A stretch of 64,000 nucleotides of DNA from Maridesulfovibrio sp. (lineage in GTDB: Bacteria; Desulfobacterota; Desulfovibrionia; Desulfovibrionales; Desulfovibrionaceae): positions 1,802,001-1,866,000 of the forward strand of contig NZ_OY780933.1 of NCBI RefSeq assembly GCF_963676065.1, written 5' to 3'. A program made the position numbers and the translations under genes. The notes under the pieces are model-generated. The model ran no database searches. It was not told the DNA's origin and was given only the letters and a program-made list of their open reading frames with translations. Below, in pieces: positions 26,608-35,797 of this stretch (position 1 is the stretch's first letter; every line of letters begins with the position of its first letter).

Positions 26608-26824
26608 GTCTCCGGCGGCCGGGGAAGGGGAACTTTTGAGAAAAGTTCCCCTTCCCCGGACCCCATCCCTTCAAAACTTTCCAGTTTGCTTCGCAGCTTT
26701 GTTCGTTAAAACTCTTGTAGCACAATCAAAGGCGCTATGCGGAGAAGCCATGATAAAAGTTTTTGGGATTCTTAACCCCTTTTTACAAAAAGGGGTTAAG
26801 GTCGGCGGCAGACCCGCCGGAGGC
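26608..26824. repeat. ITR-bounded palindromic repeat element, copy 1 (217 bp)
   Basis: It begins with a variant of GCCTCCGGCGGC (26608-26619) and ends with an inverse copy ending CGCCGGAGGC (26813-26824). It contains a perfect 19-bp-stem hairpin (26619-26659), the block ACCCCATCCCTT, a less conserved AT-rich middle, GGGATTCTTAACCCC and a second hairpin TTAACCCC/GGGGTTAA (26772-26799). The order matches copy 2 at 41890. No ORF is inside. It fills the gap between the radical SAM gene and the small gene at 26834. Confidence 0.75.
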
Positions 26825-26833
26825 TATTTAAAA

Positions 26834-27172
26834 CTATTTTTTAAGCAGTTCGGAAATGTCGGAAACGTTACCGCCGCCCATGCCGCCGAGACCACTGGTG
26901 GAGAGGGTCAGGTTGCTGGAAGCTTCGAGATATTTGGTAGAAACATCTTCGGGGCAGTTTTTGTATGTGTAGAGAATGTGGCGTCCTTCAATTTCTCCTT
27001 CGATTTCGTTGTCAAAGGGGTAGCCGAAGGGGAGGATCATCATCTGAACACCCTGCTGGGCGGGAACGGTCTGGAGTACTGCGGGATCTTTGATCAGGTT
27101 GCTCTCTTCGTCCCATTTACCGATAACCATGTCGCCGTTGATGAGTTTGAAAAGCTTTACATCGTGAGCCAT
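26834..27172 (-). CDS. Small conserved-looking protein, possibly Sm-like fold
   Basis: This 112-aa soluble protein has a good ribosome-binding site (AAGGAG). The first 70 residues have a beta-strand pattern (VKLFKLINGDMVIGKW, DPAVLQTVP, MMILPFGYPF, RHILYTYKNCPE) reminiscent of small Sm/LSm-like proteins, and the C-terminus is Gly-rich and low in complexity (GLGGMGGGN). I do not recognise a named family. It is a single gene with the repeat element immediately downstream. Confidence 0.65.
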   Translation of the reverse strand: MAHDVKLFKLINGDMVIGKWDEESNLIKDPAVLQTVPAQQGVQMMILPFGYPFDNEIEGEIEGRHILYTYKNCPEDVSTKYLEASSNLTLSTSGLGGMGGGNVSDISELLKK

Positions 27173-27387
27173 TGGACTTCTCCTTGTCAGGCCGCCATTT
27201 GCTTGGGCGCGCGGCCTGTTTTAATTGCATTGGAAAAAAAAGACCGGACGGGTTTTTATAAATCCGGTTCCGGTTCATTGGTTGCGCGTTTGGGCAACAC
27301 GTAAGAATTAGTGTTTGAGTGGCGGTGTGTCAAGGCTTGGAGCGCACAGGAATTGTAAATCCAGAGTTGTTTTGTCGGATACTGTTC

Positions 27388-27963
27388 CTAAGCTTGCAGT
27401 TCCAGTATTTTTCTATGCCGAAAGCAGCTAACCAGATGATCATTAACCATTCCGGTTGCCTGCATATATGCGTAACATATTGTCGGACCCACGAAATTGA
27501 ATCCTCTTTTTTTCAGGTCCCTGCTCATGGCTTCTGCTTCAGCGGTCTTTGCGGGAACTTCCTCTAGGGAGTTCCATCGGTTTTGAATTGCCTTTCCGCC
27601 TGTGAATTGCCATATGTAAGCATCAAAGCTGCCAAATTCTTTTTGCACATCAAGAAATGCACGGGCATTGCGGACAGCGGAATTAATCTTGAGCTTATTG
27701 CGTATAATTCCTTCTTCTTGACGTAGAAGCTCAATTTTATTTTCATCAAACCGTGCGACAATTTCAGGATCAAAATCCGCAAAAACAGCGCGGTAGTTTT
27801 CGCGTTTTTTGAGTACGGTCAACCATGAAAGTCCGGCCTGTGCGCCTTCAAGGATGAGAAATTCAAAATGGAGCCGGTCATCATGTATGGGAATTCCCCA
27901 TTCGGTATCGTGATAGGCTATTTCAAGATCGTGCTTTGCCCAAGGGCAGCGGGTGTGGTTCAT
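27388..27963 (-). CDS. tag: DNA-3-methyladenine glycosylase I
   Basis: This 191-aa base-excision repair enzyme removes 3-methyladenine. Hallmarks are RCPWAKHD at the N-terminus, YHDTEWGIP, LEGAQAGLSWLTVLKKRENYR and NFVGPTICYAYMQATGMVNDH with His/Cys zinc ligands near the C-terminus. A strong AAGGAG ribosome-binding site precedes the ATG. It is monocistronic; the gap 27173-27387 shows nothing notable. Confidence 0.94.
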   Translation of the reverse strand: MNHTRCPWAKHDLEIAYHDTEWGIPIHDDRLHFEFLILEGAQAGLSWLTVLKKRENYRAVFADFDPEIVARFDENKIELLRQEEGIIRNKLKINSAVRNARAFLDVQKEFGSFDAYIWQFTGGKAIQNRWNSLEEVPAKTAEAEAMSRDLKKRGFNFVGPTICYAYMQATGMVNDHLVSCFRHRKILELQA

Positions 27964-28021
27964 GGGAAGACTCCTTATTTAGATGAAGTGGGATGATATT
28001 AGGTTTAGTAAATATGTTCAA

Positions 28022-28050
28022 GGAAGTCTGGTTCATTGGTGAACTCTTCC
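28022..28050. promoter_or_regulatory. Inverted repeat in the tag/araC divergent region
   Basis: GTTCA-TTGG-TGAAC is nested within GGAAG...CTTCC, about 75 bp upstream of the AraC-type regulator and 60 bp upstream of tag. Candidate operator or short hairpin. Confidence 0.3.
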
Positions 28051-28124
28051 TGATCGAAAGCAGAATATTCTAGCTTGCCATGTATGGAGTAGTAAACGGC
28101 AGGCATTATTTTAGGAGATATTTT

Positions 28125-28901
28125 TTGATTAAGAAAAGTACCAACAGAGATGACTATCAGTATGTCAGTAACCCTTTTTCCGCTATGTCCAATGAATTCT
28201 CAACCGGGCATATTATTGCCGAACACCGTCATGTCAGAGCGCAACTTGTTTTTGCTGAGTCAGGTGTAATGGAAATATATGCTGACCATAAATGCTGGTT
28301 TATCCCTCCCCAACGGGCTTTTTGGCTGCCCTCCAATGTCCCCCATTCTATGCGGGCCCACGGACTTGTCGCATTAAGAACGTTTTATGTTGCACCGGAT
28401 ATGTGTCGTACAGATGCTCCAGATCACCCTCTGGCTGTAAAAGTTTCTCCTTTGCTGCATGAACTTTTGGTCGCGGCAGCCAGTATTCCTGTTGATTATG
28501 ATCTGAATGGGCGCGATGGATTACTGATGCAGTTGATTAATGAAGAAATCAATTGGGCGGATGGGGAGCTGTTCAACCTGGCATGGCCAGAGGATGAACG
28601 TATCAGGCATATTTGTGAGCAGTTAAAAGATTACCCTGCCGACTCCCGGTCCTTGAAAGAATGGGGGGAATTGATTGGGTCCTCACATAGAACCTTGTCC
28701 CGTTTATTCAGGAAAGAAACAGGGGTTACTTTCATGGAGTGGAGGCAGCAGGCGCGTATTCTCTACGCTCTCCCCCTGCTGTTGTCAGGAGTGTCGGTAT
28801 TGGAAACAGCATTGGCTGTGGGATATGAGACACCGAGTTCTTTTTCAGCTTTGTTTCGGCGTTTAGTCGGATTGTCTCCCCGTGAATATTTGAAAAAGTA
28901 A
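28125..28901 (+). CDS. AraC family regulator with N-terminal cupin domain
   Basis: This 258-aa protein has a cupin-type sensor domain (HIIAEHRHVRAQLVFAESGVM, CWFIPPQRAFWLP) and a C-terminal double helix-turn-helix (LGSSHRTLSRLFRKETG-like first motif; VGYETPSSFSALFRRLVGLSPREYL second). TTG at 28125 is preferred: TAGGAGA lies 5-8 nt before it, while the in-frame ATG at 28080 has none. The next gene, 124 nt downstream on the same strand, is a Bcr/CflA pump, so this is probably its inducer-responsive regulator. Confidence 0.85.
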   Translation: MIKKSTNRDDYQYVSNPFSAMSNEFSTGHIIAEHRHVRAQLVFAESGVMEIYADHKCWFIPPQRAFWLPSNVPHSMRAHGLVALRTFYVAPDMCRTDAPDHPLAVKVSPLLHELLVAAASIPVDYDLNGRDGLLMQLINEEINWADGELFNLAWPEDERIRHICEQLKDYPADSRSLKEWGELIGSSHRTLSRLFRKETGVTFMEWRQQARILYALPLLLSGVSVLETALAVGYETPSSFSALFRRLVGLSPREYLKK

Positions 28902-29025
28902 ATGTGAATTGTCCTGTTTGGCGTTCTTTTTTTCCGTTTAGCGTTCGACGGGACATCGTCTGTACTCCTAGTATGCACCGTCTGTAGATCACTTTGTCTG
29001 CAGATTCTGTATCGAAGGAGATTAT

Positions 29026-30246
29026 ATGTATAATGTGAGAAAAAGAATGACGCTGGCTTTTATACTTGGGCTGGTCATTCTTTGTCAGGCGGCAATTGAC
29101 ATTTACCTACCATCGCTTCCACAAATGGCTCACCACTTTGGTGCTTCTGTGGATCAGGCTCAGATGACAGTTTCCATTTATTTGTTTGGATTTGGCGGGT
29201 CACAGATTTTTTATGGTCCTCTTGCAGATCGTTTCGGCAGAATGCCGGTTTTATTGTTTGGGTTGCCTTTGTTCGTAATATCGAGCTTTGGTATAGTGTG
29301 GGCACCAACTATTAATTTTATTTTGTTGTTTCGGTTTTTTCAGGGAGCTGCTGTCGGAGCCGCAAGTGTCTGTGCTCGGGCCATAATGCGTGATGTTTTT
29401 ACTTCAGAGGAACTTCCTGTTGTTTCGTCATATATGTCAATGGGCTGGGCCTTTGTTCCAATTCTTGCCCCTACGCTCGGCGGTATAATTCAACAGCATT
29501 TTGGCTGGAAATATTCTTTTATACTCTTGGGCCTTTTAGGACTGATCTTAACCGGATGGCTTGTAATTTGTGTCGGCGAAACTGGCCGTAACCGTTCTAC
29601 TGGTCTTTCTCTTACGCGCGTTACCAAAGAGTATTGCGGTCTTTTTAAAGAATCAGAATTTAAAAAGAACCTGCTTCTGCTGGTACTGCTGTACAGCGTC
29701 TTCAGCTGTGTCAATGTGGCAGGACCTGTTATATTTCAACAACAGTACAATGTCTCTGCCATACAATATGGGTGGATTATGCTGGTTGTAGCTTCAGGTT
29801 ATTTTGTAGGATCATTCCTTAATAGCAGGCTTTTGCTCAGGATGTATCCTGTCCGTATTATTGGCATGGGGGCGTTTCTTCTTTTCATCGCTGCGTTAGG
29901 AGGTTTGCTTATTGAATTGTCTGGGTGGGCGACTGTCAGCACTTTAATGTGTTCCCTATTTGTTGCATATCTTGCTTTGGGGCTTATTTTTGCCAATGCC
30001 ATTTCGGCGAGTCTGCGTCCGTTTTCTAAACAGGCTGGTATTGCAAGCTCCATGTACGGGGTTATTCTTTTTTGTTCTGGCGCTGTGGTCAGTGCCGGAT
30101 ATGCATTGTTTTTTGAGTCATGCAGCACCAACCTTGCGTATGCATTGTGTCTGATTAGCGGACTGATGTTATTTAGCTATTGGTTCTTTTTCTCAAAAAA
30201 AATAAGGAGAGATAAATGTCGTCATTTTTTATCGAGAAGTGCCTGA
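29026..30246 (+). CDS. Bcr/CflA family multidrug efflux MFS transporter
   Basis: This 406-aa, 12-TM antiporter has the family hallmark AIDIYLPSLPQMAHHF in TM1, GPLADRFGRMPVLLFGL in loop 2-3 and RAIMRDVF in TM4-5. It probably exports a drug-like or metabolite substrate against H+. GAAGGAGA precedes the ATG. It pairs with the AraC regulator upstream, and a hairpin terminator follows at 30257. Confidence 0.9.
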   Translation: MYNVRKRMTLAFILGLVILCQAAIDIYLPSLPQMAHHFGASVDQAQMTVSIYLFGFGGSQIFYGPLADRFGRMPVLLFGLPLFVISSFGIVWAPTINFILLFRFFQGAAVGAASVCARAIMRDVFTSEELPVVSSYMSMGWAFVPILAPTLGGIIQQHFGWKYSFILLGLLGLILTGWLVICVGETGRNRSTGLSLTRVTKEYCGLFKESEFKKNLLLLVLLYSVFSCVNVAGPVIFQQQYNVSAIQYGWIMLVVASGYFVGSFLNSRLLLRMYPVRIIGMGAFLLFIAALGGLLIELSGWATVSTLMCSLFVAYLALGLIFANAISASLRPFSKQAGIASSMYGVILFCSGAVVSAGYALFFESCSTNLAYALCLISGLMLFSYWFFFSKKIRRDKCRHFLSRSA

Positions 30247-30256
30247 TCCCAAAATT

Positions 30257-30290
30257 GAAAAACTCCCCGCCTGGCGCAGGGAGTTTTAGG
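30257..30290 (+). terminator. Terminator after the efflux gene
   Basis: AAAACTCCC (30259-30267) pairs with GGGAGTTTT (30279-30287); the loop can pair further (CGC/GCG). It is flanked by A and T runs. Confidence 0.75.
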
Positions 30291-30338
30291 GTACGGAAGA
30301 GTTGATTAGTAAAAATTCCGTAATATTTATCCGCTCAG

Positions 30339-31616
30339 CTATGAAACTTCCGGGTTTGCATTTAAAATCTCGCGCGGGTTTTTGAGCATTAAGATCGCCG
30401 CCGCGCCGATAAAACAGCATGTGCCGCAGATTGTGAAGGCCAGCGGGAAATTGTTTATATCCCCCAGCGTTCCTCCAAGAAGGGGACCGCCTATTCCCCC
30501 GGCTCCATATGCGAGGAAAATATATGGGTAGTTCTGCCCCACACTTTTGGTTCCGAAAGTATCGGCTGTAATGGTGGGGAAGAGAGCGAAATTACCTCCG
30601 AAATTGAAGCCGATAATTGTAGCCCCCGCATAAAGCAGTAAGGCATTGCCGGCCATAGAAGTGAAAGCAAGCAGGGTTGCGCCCTGAATAGCGGTCATTA
30701 ACAGGATGGATCTTTTGCGGCCCAATTTGTCACTCATGCTACCCCAGATAATGCGGCCCAGTCCGTTGGCGAGGCTGAAGAATACGGCCATAGCCGTCCC
30801 CGCCACGGCACTTGCTTCTTCTGCGCTGTAGCCTGTTCCCTGCAAGGCTTCCATGGGATAAAGCTTCATTAGCCCGATGGACATGAGTCCTGCCGCGGCG
30901 CTGAAGGTGAAGGTTACGAAGATGAGATAGAATTGTGGTGTCCTGAGCATCTGAGTGGTGCTGAAGTTTTTCTCTTCAGCATCATTCTTGGCATCGGAAT
31001 TAGTCTCGGGATGGTATCCTTCCGGCATCCAGCCTTCCGGAGGAAAGCGCATCCAGAACGCTCCAGCCGTAATGATCAGGCAGAAGAGCAGCCCGTAAAG
31101 TGAGAAGGTGGCGGAAAGTCCCATAGTTTCTATCATGTTGCCCCACGCACCGGCCAGCTTAACCCAGGCCATGGCCCCAAAACCGAATCCTGCAACAGCC
31201 AGTCCGGTGATGAAACCCTTCTTATCAGGAAACCAGCGCATGCCCACGGCAATGGGAACAACATAACCGAGGCCGATTCCGGCTCCGCCGATGACTCCGA
31301 TGAAAATGCACAGGGCGGTAAAGTTGGTCCCGCCGAAAAGTCCTGCAAGCGCGTAGCCAGCTCCGAGCACTAAGGCACTCATAAATGAAAGTCTCATGGG
31401 CCCCCACCGGGTGATTTTTTTTCCGGCCCAGACCATGGAAAGCGCAAAGCTGACCAGCCCAATGGAAAAAACAGCCTGAGTTTGGAATTTGGTCCATCCT
31501 GCCTCAATAAGCGAGGGGGTGAATACGGACCATGCGTAGATTGCCCCGAGTGCCAGCTGAATGAGTATTGCCCCCATCACGGCACACCATCTGTTCATTA
31601 TCTTCGCTTCACTCAT
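30339..31616 (-). CDS. OFA family MFS transporter (oxalate/formate antiporter-like)
   Basis: This 425-aa, 12-TM transporter begins with the OFA signature RWCAVMGAILIQLALGAIYAWSVFTPSL. Loop 2-3 carries GKKITRWGPM, and GIGLGYVVPIAVGMRWFPDKKGFITGLAVAGFG is the typical TM4-5 block (quoted in part by position, residues about 110-145). Family members move oxalate, formate, lactate or similar monocarboxylates. CGGAG precedes the ATG. AACGG-type repeats upstream (31707-31732) resemble those upstream of acs. Confidence 0.85.
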   Translation of the reverse strand: MSEAKIMNRWCAVMGAILIQLALGAIYAWSVFTPSLIEAGWTKFQTQAVFSIGLVSFALSMVWAGKKITRWGPMRLSFMSALVLGAGYALAGLFGGTNFTALCIFIGVIGGAGIGLGYVVPIAVGMRWFPDKKGFITGLAVAGFGFGAMAWVKLAGAWGNMIETMGLSATFSLYGLLFCLIITAGAFWMRFPPEGWMPEGYHPETNSDAKNDAEEKNFSTTQMLRTPQFYLIFVTFTFSAAAGLMSIGLMKLYPMEALQGTGYSAEEASAVAGTAMAVFFSLANGLGRIIWGSMSDKLGRKRSILLMTAIQGATLLAFTSMAGNALLLYAGATIIGFNFGGNFALFPTITADTFGTKSVGQNYPYIFLAYGAGGIGGPLLGGTLGDINNFPLAFTICGTCCFIGAAAILMLKNPREILNANPEVS

Positions 31617-31706
31617 TTTGCTTCTCCGGTGTTGACGTTGTTTACCCTTTTTTTTCTCCTTATCCGTGCAGATATATGAGCACGCTTGATTTATCTGTGC
31701 ATTCTA

Positions 31707-31732
31707 TTTTCGGTAAACGGGGTCCAAAACGG
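31707..31732. promoter_or_regulatory. AACGG operator-like repeats upstream of the OFA transporter
   Basis: TTTTCGGTAAACGG (31707-31720) differs from a site upstream of acs (35631-35644) at one base. A second AAACGG starts 12 bp later at 31727. The sites lie about 90-115 bp upstream of the OFA start. A shared regulator is inferred. Confidence 0.4.
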
Positions 31733-31811
31733 CATTCAGCCAATTGTAAATTCTGTTTTTGCCGTTAGTCTGCCGAATGGCCCCGCTTATGGTTATCTTT
31801 ATAGATACTGT

Positions 31812-32438
31812 TTATTCAATAATCATTTCTTCAAATGATTGCCGCCAGCCTTTGGGTTGAATTTCTGTTCCGGGATTGAGGTGGCCGATGGCGATAAGCA
31901 TGGGAATCCAGTATCTGTCAGGGATGTTGAATTCCTTGCGTACGCCTTCGTGATCAAAACCGTCCATGGGATGTGATTCCAGTCCATTGGCTGTTGCTGC
32001 ATACATCAGAGACATGGCGAAAAGGCCGGTGTTTTTGTTGGCAAATGCTTGAGAGGACATTTCATCGCTTCCGTATAACCCTTGTGTTACACCGGAAAAC
32101 CATTCCTTCTGGTCAGCCTGCATCTTACCGGATTTGACGAAATCATTAAAAGTGCTTTCTACGGTGGGGGCATCGATTTTCCAGCCTTCGCGGTCTGCGA
32201 GCATAATGAGGACTACCGGAGCTTCGGTAACTTTGGGCTGGTTGAAGGCTAGTTTACGCAGAGCCTCTTTGCGATCCATATCGCGAACAATTTTTATCTT
32301 CCAGGGTTGAAGATTGTAGCTTGAAGGAGCATTGCCGGCCTCCTCGATGATTTTTTTCAGTAGATTCTGATCTACATCGCGTGCCGGGTCAAAAAAGTTT
32401 ACAGCTCTTCTTTTTTTCAGAATTTCAGAAAAGTCCAT
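31812..32438 (-). CDS. Nitroreductase family protein
   Basis: This protein has 208 aa from the ATG at 32438 (MDFSEILKKRRAVNFFDP), which follows AGAGGAG; an in-frame extension upstream lacks support. It is an FMN-dependent oxidoreductase fold: the N-terminal RRAVNFFD basic motif, GNAPSSYNLQPWKIKIV, and the C-terminal LIAIGHL segment are typical. The physiological substrate is unknown. It lies one base after the pirin gene and is probably co-transcribed with it. Confidence 0.88.
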   Translation of the reverse strand: MDFSEILKKRRAVNFFDPARDVDQNLLKKIIEEAGNAPSSYNLQPWKIKIVRDMDRKEALRKLAFNQPKVTEAPVVLIMLADREGWKIDAPTVESTFNDFVKSGKMQADQKEWFSGVTQGLYGSDEMSSQAFANKNTGLFAMSLMYAATANGLESHPMDGFDHEGVRKEFNIPDRYWIPMLIAIGHLNPGTEIQPKGWRQSFEEMIIE

Positions 32439-32439
32439 G

Positions 32440-33297
32440 TTATACTCCTCTTGGTTTAGAGTGTTTGATAAAAGTTCCATTTTCGTATTCTTTAAAAGCT
32501 TTTTCCAGCTCTTCAGCTGTGTGCATTACGATGGGACCGCGCCAGAATATCGGTTCCTTGATCGGTTTTCCGGTCAGCAACAGAAAACTTAGAGGTGTCT
32601 CGTCCGTGTTTACAGCCAGTTCCTCGCCATCGTCGAAGAGTACCAGTGAGCGGTTTACAACCTTCTGTCCGTTAATAGTGCCTTCGCCGGCAGTGATATA
32701 AATGAAGGCCGTGTAGCCGGTTTTTGTTGGGTGGATGAATTCAAATCCTTGGGGAATGCTCACGTCCAGATATTCAGGGTCGATACCGATGCCTTTCGCC
32801 GGTCCCGCGATACCGTCAATTTTTCCGGCTATCACTTTGATGCGGCTGCCGTCATCGCGTTTTACAACGGGAATTTCTTCGGCGGAAATTTCTCTGTATT
32901 CAGGGTCCACCATTTTATTCTCAGAACTTAAATTGGCCCAGAGCTGAAAGCCGTGCATGGAACCGTTGCCATCGCCCTTTGGCATTTCCTGATGTATAAT
33001 CCCGCTTCCCGCTGTCATCCACTGCACGTTACCGGCTTTAGTAATTCCTGAGTTGCCGAGGCTGTCGCCGTGTTCCACATCCCCTTTTAACAGGTAGGTG
33101 ATGGTTTCGATCCCCCGGTGGGGGTGCCATGGAAAGCCTTTCAGGTAATCCTCGGGATTATCGGAGCGGAAGTCATCGAGCATAAGAAAGGGGTCGAAAA
33201 GGGGGGCCTCGAAATAGCCGAAAGCCCGGTGGAGCTTAACCCCGGCGCCTTCGTGGACTTGTTCGCCGGAAAATATGTGTTGAATTTCGCGCCTCAT
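32440..33297 (-). CDS. Pirin family protein
   Basis: This 285-aa bicupin has the pirin N-terminal cupin with HPHRGIETITYLLKGDVEHGDS, the metal-binding His/Glu set continuing in GSGIIHQEMP, and a C-terminal cupin (AFIYITAGEGTING, LLLTGKPIKEPIFWRGPIVM). Members include quercetin dioxygenases and stress-linked proteins; the activity here is unknown. It appears to form a two-gene operon with the nitroreductase, a pairing that suggests redox or xenobiotic stress. Confidence 0.9.
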   Translation of the reverse strand: MRREIQHIFSGEQVHEGAGVKLHRAFGYFEAPLFDPFLMLDDFRSDNPEDYLKGFPWHPHRGIETITYLLKGDVEHGDSLGNSGITKAGNVQWMTAGSGIIHQEMPKGDGNGSMHGFQLWANLSSENKMVDPEYREISAEEIPVVKRDDGSRIKVIAGKIDGIAGPAKGIGIDPEYLDVSIPQGFEFIHPTKTGYTAFIYITAGEGTINGQKVVNRSLVLFDDGEELAVNTDETPLSFLLLTGKPIKEPIFWRGPIVMHTAEELEKAFKEYENGTFIKHSKPRGV

Positions 33298-33380
33298 TAC
33301 TGACTCCTGTCGGTGATTGTGTTGTTATTACCTACAGTATCAGTATGAAGTTTATTTGCAAGAGAGGAAACAAAAAAATA

Positions 33381-33450
33381 GACCGGAATACACGATGCTT
33401 CCATAGCCACCTTCCAAAATAGGTAGAAGCATTTTTCGCGTATTCCGGTC
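33381..33450. repeat. 70-bp imperfect inverted repeat
   Basis: GACCGGAATAC (33381-33391) pairs with GTATTCCGGTC (33440-33450). Inner arms ATGCTTC (33395-33401) and GAAGCAT (33426-33432) pair, and ACCT/AGGT closes the loop. It lies between acs and pirin. It may be an RNA structure or a remnant mobile repeat. Confidence 0.6.
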
Positions 33451-33480
33451 TCATCCGGTACGGTGCGGGCTGCTGAACTA

Positions 33481-33512
33481 TTGCCCGGTTCCTTATAAAA
33501 AGAACCGGGCAA
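33481..33512 (-). terminator. Hairpin downstream of acs
   Basis: 11-bp arms TTGCCCGGTTC (33481-33491) and GAACCGGGCAA (33502-33512) lie 25 nt past the acs stop. No T-run follows on the minus strand, so termination efficiency is uncertain. Confidence 0.55.
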
Positions 33513-33536
33513 CTTCCGGGCAACCTTTTGCCATAC

Positions 33537-35528
33537 TTATGGATTCATTATTTCTTCATAACCTTCGATGAGATCGGTCACTACTGAAGGATCAGCCAGT
33601 GTCGAAGTGTCGCCGAGATTTGAAGTATCGCCTTCTACAATCTTACGCAGGATCCGGCGCATGATCTTACCGCTGCGGGTTTTCGGCAGAGATGGAGCGA
33701 ACTGGATAACTTCCGGTGCTGCCAGGGGGCCGATTTCCTTACGGACATGCAGGCGCAGTTCTTTGATCAGCTCGTCATCTTCATTGTACTCAGATTCGGA
33801 TTTGAGGGTTACGTATGCGTAGATTGACTGCCCTTTTACTTCGTGGGGCATACCTACTACCGCAGCTTCGGATATTGCCGGGTGGGAAACAAGAGCGGAT
33901 TCGATTTCAGCTGTTCCGAGCCTGTGGCCGGAAACATTGATAACGTCATCAACCCGTCCCATAATCCAGTAGTATCCGTCTGCGTCCTTGCGTGCTCCGT
34001 CGCCGGATTCGTATGTGCCGGGGAAACCTTCAAAGTACTGCTGTTTGAAACGTTCCTGATTACCCCATACTCCACGTAACATGCCGGGCCACGGTTTACG
34101 GATAACGAGAAAACCACCTTCATTGGGACCGACTTCTTCGCCGTGACGATCCACAATCGCCGCATCAATGCCGGGCAGCGGGAGGGTTGCCGATCCGGGT
34201 TTGAGCGGGGTGGCGTAGGGCAGGGGGGAAAGTATATGCCCGCCTGTTTCCGTCTGCCACCAGGTATCGATGATAGGCAGCTTTGAAGCACCGATCTTTT
34301 CATGATACCACATCCATGCCTCGGGGTTGATGGGCTCGCCGACTGTTCCGAGAATGCGCAGACTGGAGAGATCATGTTTCTTGGTCCACTGATCACCTTC
34401 CCGCATCAGGGCGCGGATTGCGGTGGGCGCGGTGTAGAAAATATTTACCCTGAATTTTTCGCAGATCTGCCAGAATCTTGCCGGGTCCGGGTAGGTAGGC
34501 ACAGATTCAAACATAATACTGGTGGAGCCGAGAGCCAGCGGGCCGTATACAATGTATGAGTGCCCGGTTACCCAGCCGATGTCGGCGGTACACCAGTGAA
34601 CGTCATTGTCCTTGAGATCGAATACCCACTGGCAGGTGTGAGCGGCGTAAGTCATATAGCCGCCGGTAGTGTGGAAAACTCCTTTGGGCTTTCCGGTGCT
34701 GCCGGAAGTATAGAGGATGAAAAGCGGATCTTCGGAATCCATCAGCTCATAGGGGCAGTTGTCGGTTATTTCCGGGTCTGCCATGAGTTCGGACCAGAGA
34801 ATGTCGCGGCCTTCAACCATTTCAATCTCATTGTTAGCTCTGGGAACAACGATGCACTGCTCAACGGAAGGACATTCCTTGAGAGCTTCATCGGAATTGG
34901 GCTTGAGCGGAATTTTTCTTCCGCCGCGCAGAACTCCGTCACCGGTGATATGAACCTTGGCTCCGCAGTCATTGATGCGGTCGCGCAGGCTGTTGGAGCT
35001 GAAACCCGCAAAAATGATGGAGTGCGGTGCGCCGATGCGGGTACAGGCCAGCATGGCGATGGCCAGTTCCGGGATCATGGGCAGATAAATTGATACACGG
35101 TCACCCTTTTGCACGCCGAGTTTTTTTAATACATTGGCAAAGCGGCATACTTCGCGATGCAGCATGTCGTATGTGTAAACTTTTACTTCGTGGTCTTCCT
35201 CACCCTGCCAGATGAGTGCAGCCTTGTTGCGACGGCCGTTTTCAATGTGACGGTCAAGGCAGTTGGCGGAGGCATTAAGCTTGCCGCCTTCGAACCATTT
35301 GATTTCCGGTTTGTCAAAATCATAATCAAGAACATTGTCCCACTTCTTGTCCCACGTGAGCAGTTCTTCAGCGCGTTCAGCCCAGAATCCTTCCATGTCG
35401 TTAATGGAACGGTCATAGATTTTTTTGTACTCTTCAAGGCTTTTCACGCATGCGCCGGGAAAATCAGCAGGAGGGTTAAAAAGTCTATTTTCTTTGGAGA
35501 GACTTTCAATTTTTTGTTCTTCAGTCAT
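33537..35528 (-). CDS. acs: Acetyl-CoA synthetase (AMP-forming)
   Basis: This 663-aa enzyme activates acetate to acetyl-CoA through acetyl-AMP. Core motifs are [19 protein letters not shown] (P-loop), [10 protein letters not shown], the adenylate-binding segment [23 protein letters not shown] and the C-terminal [14 protein letters not shown] with the Lys that is acetylated in relatives. The N-terminal ACS domain ([16 protein letters not shown]) is present and length is normal. A strong AGGAGG precedes the ATG. Transcribed alone; an array of CCGTTT/AACGG repeats lies upstream. Confidence 0.96.
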   Translation of the reverse strand: MTEEQKIESLSKENRLFNPPADFPGACVKSLEEYKKIYDRSINDMEGFWAERAEELLTWDKKWDNVLDYDFDKPEIKWFEGGKLNASANCLDRHIENGRRNKAALIWQGEEDHEVKVYTYDMLHREVCRFANVLKKLGVQKGDRVSIYLPMIPELAIAMLACTRIGAPHSIIFAGFSSNSLRDRINDCGAKVHITGDGVLRGGRKIPLKPNSDEALKECPSVEQCIVVPRANNEIEMVEGRDILWSELMADPEITDNCPYELMDSEDPLFILYTSGSTGKPKGVFHTTGGYMTYAAHTCQWVFDLKDNDVHWCTADIGWVTGHSYIVYGPLALGSTSIMFESVPTYPDPARFWQICEKFRVNIFYTAPTAIRALMREGDQWTKKHDLSSLRILGTVGEPINPEAWMWYHEKIGASKLPIIDTWWQTETGGHILSPLPYATPLKPGSATLPLPGIDAAIVDRHGEEVGPNEGGFLVIRKPWPGMLRGVWGNQERFKQQYFEGFPGTYESGDGARKDADGYYWIMGRVDDVINVSGHRLGTAEIESALVSHPAISEAAVVGMPHEVKGQSIYAYVTLKSESEYNEDDELIKELRLHVRKEIGPLAAPEVIQFAPSLPKTRSGKIMRRILRKIVEGDTSNLGDTSTLADPSVVTDLIEGYEEIMNP

Positions 35529-35630
35529 AAGATGGCCTCCTGAGGATGTTTTTAATAATGCATTTGGCAGCAGAAAAAATCGTTGCTTGATGTATAGGTT
35601 ATATACATTTTTTATAACGTATGCACATGC

Positions 35631-35721
35631 TTTTCGATAAACGGTGGCTGAAAATCACTTAACGGAAGTAAAAACCGTTTGGCGGAAAGTTCGTGCCGTT
35701 TACCCGGAAAAGTTACCGTTT
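35631..35721. promoter_or_regulatory. Phased CCGTTT/AACGG repeat array between acs and the GT9 gene
   Basis: AAACGG at 35639 and TAACGG at 35660 are 21 bp apart. In the opposite orientation, CCGTTT occurs at 35675, 35696 and 35716, spaced 21 and 20 bp. Extended forms are TTTTCGATAAACGG (35631-35644) and CCGTTTACCCGGAAAA (35696-35711). Two-turn phasing fits cooperative binding on one DNA face. Regulator unknown. Confidence 0.45.
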
Positions 35722-35761
35722 GCTGTTCTTGCCGTAATTAGTAAAGATACGATATATCCTT

Positions 35762-35790
35762 AAAAAAAATACAAAAGGGCCGCCGGAGGC
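35762..35790 (+). repeat. Remnant end of the ITR-bounded repeat
   Basis: GCCGCCGGAGGC (35779-35790) is preceded by an AT-rich ACAAAAGGG stretch like the second hairpin of the full element. The GGAGG core lies 8 nt before the GT9 start at 35798, so it doubles as ribosome-binding site. Confidence 0.5.
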
Positions 35791-35797
35791 ATTCTTT

